This document shows positions 1 through 7,326 of a stretch of DNA of 64,000 nt, piece by piece (the stretch's first letter is position 1; every line of letters begins with the position of its first letter). The position numbers and the translations under genes were made by a program. The DNA is from Igneacidithiobacillus sp041146875. Its GTDB lineage: Bacteria > Pseudomonadota > Gammaproteobacteria > Acidithiobacillales > Acidithiobacillaceae. The stretch covers positions 1 through 64,000 of the forward strand of contig NZ_JBFRXP010000006.1 in NCBI RefSeq assembly GCF_041146875.1, in the 5' to 3' direction. The notes beneath the pieces were generated by a model. That model saw nothing but the letters and a program-made list of their open reading frames with translations. It was not told the origin of the DNA and searched no databases.

Positions 1-143
1 GATCTGGTCGAGGGTCTGTAGTCTTTGTGTCTTGAGTGTCACGATCATCCTCCGATGATCCCAAACTCAGACCGTTCAGGCTCACTTCACCTTGGAATCA
101 CGCCCTCCCTTCAGGCTCATGTGTCATTGGAAGAGGCTAGTTC

Positions 144-171
144 TTGCCTTTCCTCCCTAATCTGGTATCAT
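144..171 (+). promoter_or_regulatory. Likely sigma70 promoter of tRNA-Lys
   Basis: A TTGCCT -35 box (144-149) and a TATCAT -10 box (166-171) are separated by 16 bp and end 10 bases before the tRNA 5' end. The short discriminator is GC-rich (GCGCCG), as is common at stable RNA promoters under stringent control. Assigned by eye only. Confidence 0.5.
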
Positions 172-181
172 GCGCCGCATT

Positions 182-257
<76 letters not shown>

Positions 258-612
258 ATCAAAACATTATGTTAGTAAATAATCTCCTAAGTTTTTCAGG
301 TTTCACGTTTACCTTGCAGGTGCGTCCCTGTGCGGTTACGTGACGCCTACTGATACCGTTTAGCGGCCTGCCAGACCAAGTTACAGTGCTAAGCCAATGC
401 CTAAATGGCTATTCATTTCTAGCAGAGAGTCCGCGTGCGGAGCCATCCCGGAAATCGAAGCGCCACGAAGTCTAACCCCGAACAAATGACATTCTCCCCT
501 TGGGGCACATTCTAGACCATCGTGGGCGTAGTTCGTTGAGCGGGATGGGGGAGATTGCACCCAGTTCTCCATTCGCGTTCGTGGGTTTTCCCCAAGCTGG
601 TGATACGCCGGC
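258..612. other. Intergenic, nothing recognised
   Basis: A stretch of about 355 bases between tRNA-Lys and the convergent GST-like gene. Short open frames exist on both strands, but none has a convincing ribosome site or recognisable protein content. No strong hairpin or repeat was seen. Confidence 0.5.
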
Positions 613-1299
613 TCACTGCGGCGCCCCCACCTGCAAGCGTGGCGCCGCTCGCTGGAAGGCCTCTAACGCCTGACAGCGGGAAAGGATTGGCGCTACAAGC
701 CGTGTCTCGGGTAAGGCAATGCTCAAGGCATCCATAGTTGCAGCAATGCTGGCCAAGCAGATGTCAGCAATAGTGATTTCCCCGCCGTAGCAAAAATCTC
801 CACTCAACCCATCGGCCATGAGTTTGCGATCTATAGCCAGCAAGCCGTCATGAAACCAGTGGGTTTGCCATGCGCGGGCCTGCTCTGCGGTCCAGGCTGT
901 CTGCTGCTGGAGATAGCTCATCACTCGCGGGGTGATCAACGGGTGAGTATCGGCGGTGAGCAGATTTGCCAGGGCGCGTACCCAGGCGCGGGCATATGGT
1001 TCAGTGGGTAAAAGGGGTGGCTGGGGATAGCTATCTTCCAGATATTCGAGAATCGCTAAGGATTGGGTCAGGACCCGCCCCTGGTCCACCAAGGTCGGCA
1101 CTGCCCCCATAGGATTCAGGGCCAGATATTCCTCCTGCCTTTGTTCCCCTGCAGCCAGGTTGATGGGGTGCTCCGTCACCGCAATCCCTTTCCAGTGCAA
1201 GGCGACTCGCACTCGAAAGGTCGCGGATGAGCGCCAAAAACCGTAAAGCTCTAACTGGGGAGTGGCGTCTATTGGGACTTCGGTGCGTTCTTTTGGCAT
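613..1299 (-). CDS. Glutathione S-transferase, zeta/maleylacetoacetate isomerase-like
   Basis: 228 residues, the usual size for zeta-class GST. The N-terminal thioredoxin-fold domain begins near residue 16 and contains the SSATFRVR motif (residues 24-31), matching the zeta-class SSxxxRVR glutathione-binding signature. This is followed by NPMGAVPTL with the conserved cis-proline, and a helical C-terminal domain. Such enzymes isomerise maleylacetoacetate or maleylpyruvate with glutathione. No tyrosine or aromatic catabolism genes are nearby, so the true substrate is open and a general stress GST is possible. The ribosome site is weak. The first 37 bases around the start are echoed near 5.1 kb. 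Confidence 0.82.
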   Translation of the reverse strand: MPKERTEVPIDATPQLELYGFWRSSATFRVRVALHWKGIAVTEHPINLAAGEQRQEEYLALNPMGAVPTLVDQGRVLTQSLAILEYLEDSYPQPPLLPTEPYARAWVRALANLLTADTHPLITPRVMSYLQQQTAWTAEQARAWQTHWFHDGLLAIDRKLMADGLSGDFCYGGEITIADICLASIAATMDALSIALPETRLVAPILSRCQALEAFQRAAPRLQVGAPQ

Positions 1300-1486
1300 G
1301 GGCGGGACCGGTGCTGGGTATTAGAGGTGCCATAACTCTAGCACAGTACACCCTCGCGGGAATCCTCAGTGACATGCCTGCAGACTGTCTCACAGCAACC
1401 CATCCTTCCCCTTTTTGCACCGGTTTCCCCTGAGTTCATTCCGCGCGTGCGGGGAATAGTCATTAGCAGATCGCCGTAAATGCCTA

Positions 1487-1705
1487 TCATTGGCTGCGCG
1501 AACGCCGCAGCCAACGAGCCAGGAACATCAAGAGAAACCCCAGAATAAACAAGATGGCTCCGCGGATCACCCAGATCTGCTCGTTGATCATAAAACTCGT
1601 GCGTGGGTAGGGAAACAACCCAGTGCCTTGCAGAAAGAACAGTAGTCCAGACAACAATACCAGAGCCCCGAAAATGCCCAGGACGACAGCAATGATTTTG
1701 CGCAT
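1487..1705 (-). CDS. Small two-helix inner-membrane protein, unknown
   Basis: 72 residues with two predicted membrane helices (about residues 4-27 and 45-65) joined by a short polar loop, ending in an arginine-rich tail (RWLRRSRSQ) that should face the cytoplasm. An AGGAAAC-type ribosome site precedes the ATG. It lies just downstream of the P460-type cytochrome gene on the same strand, with a 23-base gap, so cotranscription is likely. I do not recognise the family; the hydrophobicity pattern and spacing support a real gene. Confidence 0.6.
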   Translation of the reverse strand: MRKIIAVVLGIFGALVLLSGLLFFLQGTGLFPYPRTSFMINEQIWVIRGAILFILGFLLMFLARWLRRSRSQ

Positions 1706-1728
1706 GAGGGTTTCCTAAGAGTCTGTGT

Positions 1729-2325
1729 TCAATTCACTACAGCTTTGGGGTGGGTCTTGATCATGGTCACATAAACCGGGTTCATTTCCTGTTTGGGAAA
1801 AAACGCCTTCCAGGTTTTTACCGACAGCAATTGCTGAGGGGGTGGTGCAAAGACAAAATCCTGTTTGCTCACCATCACGTGGCACGCAATACAAGAACCG
1901 ATCTTGCCAAAAGCAGCTACCGTACCGTCAGGCTTGTAGGCTGCCATTACCCAGTTTCGGTCACTGGCATCATAGCCCTTGGCCTTGAGCATGGCGGTGA
2001 CTCCAGTCAGCTTCTTTTCCTGGTTGTAATTCTCTTTCACCAGAAGGCTACCGTTCTCATATTTGCTGACCTTTACAATCCCTCCCGCCTTTTTGATGGA
2101 CTGAATCGCTGCCGCGCTGGCGAGATCAGTGGTGTGGACGTCTACGATCCGGGAGCCTGCCTGAAAAGTACGGCTCTCGGGCATGATGGCATGCTCCTTT
2201 TGCAGTACCTGGATCTGCTGCCAGAGGGCTTGAGGGCTGGGAATATCAGTAGAGCTAGCCCAGGCGGTACCCAGCCCGGCAACGGCAATGCTAAATGCAA
2301 GAGATAGTGCGGCAAATTTGATCAT
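1729..2325 (-). CDS. Cytochrome P460-family monohaem protein
   Basis: 198 residues with a Sec signal peptide (residues 1-23, cleavage after AWA) and one haem c motif CIACH at 145-149, followed by VSKQDFVFA, which resembles the haem-site C-terminus of cytochrome P460 proteins. These are periplasmic c-type cytochromes; characterised members oxidise hydroxylamine or bind NO, but many homologues are untested. The start is placed at ATG 2325 because it opens directly into the signal peptide; a longer frame upstream adds 74 residues without signal character. A small membrane protein follows on the same strand. Electron transfer or nitrogen-oxide handling is inferred, not shown. Confidence 0.8.
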   Translation of the reverse strand: MIKFAALSLAFSIAVAGLGTAWASSTDIPSPQALWQQIQVLQKEHAIMPESRTFQAGSRIVDVHTTDLASAAAIQSIKKAGGIVKVSKYENGSLLVKENYNQEKKLTGVTAMLKAKGYDASDRNWVMAAYKPDGTVAAFGKIGSCIACHVMVSKQDFVFAPPPQQLLSVKTWKAFFPKQEMNPVYVTMIKTHPKAVVN

Positions 2326-2663
2326 GATGGCTGCCCTCAACGATTCATTACCGAATGTAAACCCAAGCACGAAGATTGAAAACACCTTTGTGTGGACCTT
2401 TGCGTGGATTTTTTGCTTGAATCCTCTTCCAGAAACACCCAACCCACCCCGATACCCACTGTTTGCAAACCTACCTGGTCCACTCAAAAGCGAATAATGC
2501 TCGGTAGAAATAAGTGCAGGTGCGGGAACGGGGAGGCAGATGGGCACTTCACGCGAGATAACTCACGTCATCACCGTCAATGCTCGGGATATGGGGCGCG
2601 GGGAGAGAATAGTGCCCCTAAGGAGGGGCTTTTGTGAGACTGATGACGCTCTCGGATGAGCCG
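2326..2663. other. Intergenic region with a short GC hairpin
   Basis: 338 bases between the porin stop and the cytochrome start, both on the minus strand, so it should hold the cytochrome promoter. At 2614-2633 a GCCCCT/AGGGGC hairpin with a four-base loop is followed by TTTT on the plus strand. It looks like a weak intrinsic terminator, but no plus-strand gene leads into it. Nothing else recognised. Confidence 0.4.
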
Positions 2664-3986
2664 CTAGAACTTGTAGGTGAACATCACCCGGTTGTAGACA
2701 AAGGAATGTTGACCGGCGCCGGGGTAGAGGCCGGTCACCCCACCGTTACCGACCTCCACTTGATCTCGTAGGCATAGTCCCTTCAGAAATCCTTCGGGGA
2801 AGTAGCTAACGTTGAAGTGGGTCCAGTTGCTGTCGCCGGAAAAATAGGTGTTGAATTGCGAAAAGCCTGCGGTTAGTTGTAATTGCTTTGGAATGGGCCA
2901 GTAGGCTGCGCGCACCCGCCAGCCATGTCCTGGCCCCACCCCAACGAGGCCCTGAATCATCGCATCTACGTAGAGGGGATCTGCCGTATAGCCGACGGTA
3001 TATGGTGAAACGATGGCGCCACCACCCAGGGCACCGGGGTGCAGTTCGGTGGCAGCATAGGCGTACCAAAGGCTACCGTGGGGGAAGTGAAACCCAGCTT
3101 TTAGGCCCCAACTGGTGGCATTGACCCCCTGGCCGGGTTGATTGAATAGGGTGGTATCCGTACTGGCGAAGGCCTCGCCAGCACCCCAGCCACGGGTAAA
3201 TTGTGCCGCCAGGAAGGGCTGGACGGGCCCATTGATGGGTAAGCGATAGCTGCCGGCCCAGTAGAACAGACTGGTGAACTGATCGAACTGGTAGAACCAT
3301 GCCTGTGTTTTTGCTCCATAGCCTGTATAGCGCGCGCCGAAGGCGAAGGCGCCATTGCTGGCTGGGGTATCGTTTGGCAACACATTGGGTCCGCCGTATA
3401 ACGAATCCCCAGCATAATGCCCAGGATAATAGAGATTGTCGCGATAGAAGTTATCGGTGGTGCGATCCTTCCAACGGAAAATCCGCACCCCCTCCAGAGT
3501 CAGTCCGTGCATGGGATAAACCTGCGCGGTTACGCCCTGGTAAGTGACAGGGATGACTCGTCCCCCCACACGATTTAGCCACGGTGTATCTACCAGTTGA
3601 TTGCCCACCTTCACCTGAAACCAAGGATCGGAGTACTCAATATAGGCTTGTCCGAGCGCATTGACGGAAGGTTGATCGCCCATCAGGGTTTTGTCGACGC
3701 GATCTGGGTTGCTGGCCAAAGTTCCCATGGCATTGGCGGTGTAGAAACTCACCCCCACCTGGAACCCGGTCAGGAATGGTGCCGTCAGCACATTCAATCG
3801 TCCGGCGAGAGAATAGGCATAGGCATTGGGAGTGTCTGGCGTGCCATACAGGCGGCTGAAATAATAGGAACGAATTTGGCCGTCGATTGTACTTTGGGCA
3901 AAAAACTGGCTCAGGGTTTCGCCCTGGGCAACTCCGGCGAGGGCACAGCTAGCAACTGCGATTGCCGCGATGTTCTTGCGTTTCAT
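2664..3986 (-). CDS. Outer-membrane porin, OprD-like
   Basis: 440 residues with a signal peptide (1-22, ending GVAQG), then alternating polar/aromatic strands typical of an outer-membrane beta barrel, ending in the C-terminal phenylalanine signature (VMFTYKF) recognised by the BAM complex. Length and composition fit the OprD/OprQ porin superfamily; a DcaP-like or other porin is possible. An AGGAG ribosome site lies about 10 bases before the ATG. It is downstream of the periplasmic binding protein gene but separated by a terminator-like hairpin, so the two are probably transcribed independently. The substrate cannot be read from sequence. Confidence 0.78.
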   Translation of the reverse strand: MKRKNIAAIAVASCALAGVAQGETLSQFFAQSTIDGQIRSYYFSRLYGTPDTPNAYAYSLAGRLNVLTAPFLTGFQVGVSFYTANAMGTLASNPDRVDKTLMGDQPSVNALGQAYIEYSDPWFQVKVGNQLVDTPWLNRVGGRVIPVTYQGVTAQVYPMHGLTLEGVRIFRWKDRTTDNFYRDNLYYPGHYAGDSLYGGPNVLPNDTPASNGAFAFGARYTGYGAKTQAWFYQFDQFTSLFYWAGSYRLPINGPVQPFLAAQFTRGWGAGEAFASTDTTLFNQPGQGVNATSWGLKAGFHFPHGSLWYAYAATELHPGALGGGAIVSPYTVGYTADPLYVDAMIQGLVGVGPGHGWRVRAAYWPIPKQLQLTAGFSQFNTYFSGDSNWTHFNVSYFPEGFLKGLCLRDQVEVGNGGVTGLYPGAGQHSFVYNRVMFTYKF

Positions 3987-4036
3987 GAGAGTACACTCCT
4001 GTATTTTTGATATCTAAATAAATATAGCGGTAAGGA

Positions 4037-4066
4037 GAAAAACAGCCTGTTTCAAAAAACAGGCCG
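4037..4066 (-). terminator. Intrinsic terminator after the binding-protein gene
   Basis: On the minus strand the sequence forms a GCCTGTTT...AAACAGGC stem with a short loop, followed by TGTTTTTC. It lies between the stop of the binding-protein gene (4104) and the start of the porin gene (3986). Confidence 0.65.
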
Positions 4067-4103
4067 AATATGGTTTGCCTATGCGGTACGGAGTGTCCTC
4101 ATA

Positions 4104-5015
4104 TTAGCCGAGAGGGTCGCCCTTGGGTGCACTATAGCCATCGTCGTGGAACATCTTCTGCCCCTCTGGGCTTTGCAGGAACTGGATAAACTCTTCCCCG
4201 AGCTTGGGGTTGGGGGCATCGGTGGGGACGACGGCATAAAACACCAAGGGCTGCGGGGTGACGGTCTTTTCCTTGCCATCCACGTTCAGTTTGAAGCCAG
4301 CCTTGTCATACCAAGATTTCTTGTACGCCGGGTCACTCAGATTGATTTCCACCGGCAGTTTAATGTACGGCAAATGCAACGACTTTACCGCGCTCAGGTA
4401 TCCCGAGGAGGCCGCCATCTGGCCACTTTTCAAACGTGCCAGCAAGGACATTTCGCTAAAGATCTGCTGGGGATTCTCAATGGGGCCAAGAATTTTCGTA
4501 GCCAAACCGGGTTGGTGGTAGTAGCGCTCGGCCAGTTGCATGGTAAAGACAATGTTTTGGCCCTGCGGGTCGGTTTTGGGGTCGGTGCGGCCGAAGGCTG
4601 CATTCGGCATTTCCAGAATCTTGTACCAGGGCATCTTGCCGGATGCGAAATCTTTCGCAAATGGACTTTTGGGGCTGTAGGCAATGCACATCTGGGTACT
4701 GGCAACCGGATAGGCTTTTTTGGCAAGTCCGGCCTTCATCAAGACCTCGATGGGGCCAGGAGTAATAGAGATGAACACATCGGGAGTAAGCTGATGTCCG
4801 GCAATCAGATGCGCAAGGCCGTAAGCACCCTGCCCATCCCCCTGGAACTCTACTTGATGAGCCTTGGCAAAGGCCGGGCCTAAATGCAGATTCATAACAT
4901 TGCCCATGGAACCAGCAAAGGTCACAAAAATCTTGTTAGAGGCATGGGCGGCTACGGGCAATACCATGCACGCGCCCAGTGCAAGGGCGGCCAGGTGCAA
5001 ACGAGGTAACTTCAT
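4104..5015 (-). CDS. Periplasmic oxyanion-binding protein (ModA/WtpA-like)
   Basis: 303 residues with a signal peptide (1-25, cleavage near AHA-SN) and the fold of ABC extracellular binding proteins: VTFAGSMGNV near the mature N-terminus and FGRTDPKTDPQG in the middle, a region that in WtpA/ModA proteins (RTDPxxDPxG) helps bind tungstate or molybdate. The C-terminal part ends EFIQFLQSPEGQKMF, normal for the family. No permease or ATPase gene is adjacent, so it must use a transporter encoded elsewhere or act alone. Molybdate, tungstate or another oxyanion is inferred. The AAGGAG ribosome site sits a few bases before ATG 5015. Confidence 0.8.
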   Translation of the reverse strand: MKLPRLHLAALALGACMVLPVAAHASNKIFVTFAGSMGNVMNLHLGPAFAKAHQVEFQGDGQGAYGLAHLIAGHQLTPDVFISITPGPIEVLMKAGLAKKAYPVASTQMCIAYSPKSPFAKDFASGKMPWYKILEMPNAAFGRTDPKTDPQGQNIVFTMQLAERYYHQPGLATKILGPIENPQQIFSEMSLLARLKSGQMAASSGYLSAVKSLHLPYIKLPVEINLSDPAYKKSWYDKAGFKLNVDGKEKTVTPQPLVFYAVVPTDAPNPKLGEEFIQFLQSPEGQKMFHDDGYSAPKGDPLG

Positions 5016-5074
5016 AGGGAACTCCTTGGCGACTATCTGTATTCATATGTATATAGCGAGGTTTACCAGCGTGT

Positions 5075-5154
5075 CTAGTAAAATATAACGATGACCCAAT
5101 AAAGACGGATTGTGGCGTCGGTGCGTTCTACTGGCATGGGCTGGACGGGTGCTG
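5075..5154 (-). pseudogene. Relic duplicate of the GST-like gene 5' end
   Basis: Bases 5118-5154 match 1280-1316 at 33 of 37 positions, and a further GTGGCGTC block matches after a 12-base in-frame deletion. Read on the minus strand, a frame starting at 5137 gives MPVERTDAT, against MPKERTEVPIDAT at the start of the GST-like protein, and stops after 20 residues (5075). It looks like the leader and first codons of a duplicated, decayed GST gene. The rest of the gene is not visible. Confidence 0.4.
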
Positions 5155-5316
5155 CGAGGATCCTGCATCGCTACCACAAATTGGCCCATTTGCGGTAAAG
5201 CTTGATGCACACCACTAATCGGCAATGAGTCAACAAAGGATTTCAGCATTCCATCACGAGCGGACGCCAATCAATCCCAGCATTCCGCGCCGTCAGCAAC
5301 AGGACCGCAAGAGGGG

Positions 5317-5403
5317 CTAGCGCAAAGCCTTTTCGATTTCCGTCCAGAACTCTGTGACCTCTTCACTCTTGGGGTTACGCTTAAAGTCGTCCGATTCAGC
5401 CAT
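5317..5403 (-). CDS. Possible 28-residue peptide
   Basis: A 28-codon frame encodes a highly charged peptide starting MAESDDFKRNPKSEE and ending EIEKALR. The ribosome site is weak. It sits in a 485-base gap between the binding-protein start and the DsrE gene that otherwise holds only the GST relic and the promoters of the flanking divergent genes. The amphipathic charged composition looks protein-like, but it could be the tail of a lost gene. Unrecognised. Confidence 0.25.
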   Translation of the reverse strand: MAESDDFKRNPKSEEVTEFWTEIEKALR

Positions 5404-5500
5404 TTCCCGACTATACTGAGAACAGATTAGGAATCATCCGGGCGCTTTTTTTTTGGTTATTCTTGTGCTGGCCAAAGCGACATACGTAAGGAGAACGTCT

Positions 5501-5995
5501 ATGAGAAAAATCAGAATATTAGTTTTTATTTTATTGTCAATACTCACTGTTTCCTCCCACGCAATTGCCAGTTCGCTCAATGACTCGGCAGCCCTTTCTG
5601 GCTTACATTCGGCTAAGGCCATTTTTCTGGTCAATATCAATAATCCTGGGGCGGTAGATCATCTTGTCCAGGTCATCGGCCTGACTAGGAAGCAATTCAT
5701 ACAGCAACACGTCACACCACACTTTATCATGGTGTTCATTGGCCCAGACGTGGCATTCCTGACCCAGGATCGGCGCGGGATTTCCTATATGGAAGAGAGG
5801 AGTGTCGCTGACCTGCAAAAAGAAATTGTGAAGCTCAGTAAACAAGGGATAGCATTTCAGGCTTGCGGCGTCGCCATGCAGGGAATGGACGTACACCCCA
5901 AAAGCCTGATTGCAGAGGTACATCCCGTTGAAAGCGGGTTTATTTCCGTGATCGCTTATCAAGAGAAAGGGTATGAACTCGTTCCCGTGTACTGA
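5501..5995 (+). CDS. Secreted DsrE-family protein
   Basis: 164 residues. The start at 5501 follows AAGGAG by eight bases and opens a signal peptide (1-24, ending AIAS). The mature part has the DsrE/DsrF-like alternating fold (FLVNINNPG..., FIMVFIGPDVAFL) and a single conserved-type cysteine at about residue 122 (FQACGVAM), where DsrE-type sulfur carriers hold their persulfide cysteine. The export signal suggests a periplasmic role in sulfur handling, but that is inference. It leads an apparent operon with the VOC and CDGSH genes (gaps 41 and 10 bases). Confidence 0.78.
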   Translation: MRKIRILVFILLSILTVSSHAIASSLNDSAALSGLHSAKAIFLVNINNPGAVDHLVQVIGLTRKQFIQQHVTPHFIMVFIGPDVAFLTQDRRGISYMEERSVADLQKEIVKLSKQGIAFQACGVAMQGMDVHPKSLIAEVHPVESGFISVIAYQEKGYELVPVY

Positions 5996-6036
5996 ACCCC
6001 CAGCCTCTTGGGAATTGCAAATACAAGGAGGGTGTC

Positions 6037-6522
6037 ATGGATTGGGTTTTGGATCATCTAGCCTTGAATGTTCGTGATGCGGACGAATCTCTCCGATTCT
6101 ATTCCGAAATCCTTGGGCTTCCAGCACTACGAGTGGAGGAGTTTCGGTCTGGACAAATTCCCTTTCCCTCGGTTCGGGTCAACGCTGAGACAATCATCGA
6201 TCTGTTCCCCCATCCTAAGCCCGACCCCGGGGATCATCCTGATCCTGCCAGGGGTACCCTCAATCACTTCTGTCTTGCGCTCTCTCACCCAGAATGGCAG
6301 CGTCTGCGAGAACGACTCCGCGCGCATGACATTCCTCTAACAGCAGGCCCCATGCTTCGCAATGGGGCCCGAGGCGAGGGAATCTCCGTTTATTTCTGCG
6401 ACCCGGATGAAAACCAGATTGAGGCCAGATACTACGTGGAATCCTCACAAAAATCCTATGGCGGTAGAGGGTCCTATCTTACGCGGATGGGACTAGGGGC
6501 TACAGCCAAGGACCAACTATAG
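6037..6522 (+). CDS. VOC-superfamily (glyoxalase/dioxygenase-like) protein
   Basis: 161 residues preceded by an AGGAGG ribosome site. The first lines read LDHLALNVRDADESLRFYSE, the standard opening of a vicinal oxygen chelate module, with the metal-ligand histidine in DHLALNV; a second module half has NHFCLAL and the closing YFCDPDENQIEAR with the conserved glutamate. A single two-repeat unit of this length matches glyoxalase I, fosfomycin/bleomycin resistance proteins and small dioxygenases alike, so the reaction is not assignable. Same-strand neighbours are a DsrE protein and a CDGSH protein. Confidence 0.82.
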   Translation: MDWVLDHLALNVRDADESLRFYSEILGLPALRVEEFRSGQIPFPSVRVNAETIIDLFPHPKPDPGDHPDPARGTLNHFCLALSHPEWQRLRERLRAHDIPLTAGPMLRNGARGEGISVYFCDPDENQIEARYYVESSQKSYGGRGSYLTRMGLGATAKDQL

Positions 6523-6532
6523 GAGCACTATA

Positions 6533-7228
6533 ATGAGCAAGGATCACAGTACAGCGAAAGTGGAAATTACCGCGGATGGACCTTATTTTGTGTCGGGAGG
6601 GCTACCACTTAGCGTGGAGACGATTGGCACAAATGCTGAGAGGGAATCTATACGCTGGGAGCCAGGACGGAGCTTCCCTAGCCAGGCGCAATATGCCTTG
6701 TGTCGCTGCGGACATAGCGAAAATAAACCCTTCTGCGATGGCTCGCATCAACGAGTGGGCTTTGACGGCACGGAAATAGCGGATCGCCGACCGTATTTGA
6801 CCCAGACAAAGCGCATACAGGGTCCGGTAATGTCGCTCACCGATGCTGAGAGCCTGTGCTCAGCCGCACGTTTTTGTGATCCCCATGGGCAAGTCTGGAA
6901 TCTCGTCTTGAAGACAGACCACCCAGCTTCACAGCAGCATTTCGTTACCCAGACCTGTGATTGTCCATCGGGTCGGCTCGTCGCCTGGGACAACAAAACC
7001 GGTGAGGCCATTGAGAAGGCCTTCGAGCCTTCTATCGCGCTGATTGAGGACCCAGATCAACATTGCTCTGGCCCGATTTGGCTCCGTGGCTACGTTCAGG
7101 TCTATGGCGCTGATGGTTTTGCCTACGAGGTCCGTAATCGCGTTACGCTGTGCCGATGTGGCGCGTCGAAGAACAAGCCTTTCTGCGATGGATCACATAT
7201 CTCTAAGGGGTTTCGTGATGGGCTTTGA
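6533..7228 (+). CDS. Double-CDGSH iron-sulfur protein
   Basis: 231 residues with two complete CDGSH motifs. The first is CRCG (57-60) plus PFCDGSH (66-72); the second is CRCG (207-210) plus PFCDGSH (216-222). Each C-x-C-x8-C-D-G-S-H set supplies three Cys and one His for a redox-active [2Fe-2S] cluster, as in mitoNEET-type proteins. The middle holds LCSAARFCDPHG and TQTCDCPSGRL, cysteine-containing stretches typical of bacterial multidomain members. There is no signal peptide, so it is cytoplasmic. Third gene of the DsrE-VOC-CDGSH set, with a TAGGAGC ribosome site. A redox or cluster-storage role is inferred. Confidence 0.88.
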   Translation: MSKDHSTAKVEITADGPYFVSGGLPLSVETIGTNAERESIRWEPGRSFPSQAQYALCRCGHSENKPFCDGSHQRVGFDGTEIADRRPYLTQTKRIQGPVMSLTDAESLCSAARFCDPHGQVWNLVLKTDHPASQQHFVTQTCDCPSGRLVAWDNKTGEAIEKAFEPSIALIEDPDQHCSGPIWLRGYVQVYGADGFAYEVRNRVTLCRCGASKNKPFCDGSHISKGFRDGL

Positions 7229-7326
7229 TTTGTGGCCATGGCGCAAAGGTTACGGTGTGAATCCTCAGCGTCGCTTGCGGTCGCCATAGGACAGAACTCC
7301 TCTGGCTCGCTTCGGTCCCAAGAGAT

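Noticed and set aside
2614..2633. Hairpin with T-run on the plus strand as a true terminator
   Set aside because: No plus-strand gene leads into it, so it is mentioned only as a hairpin in the intergenic entry.
5043..5270. A 75-codon minus-strand frame spanning the GST echo
   Set aside because: It reads the echo region out of the matching frame and has no ribosome site or protein-like pattern.
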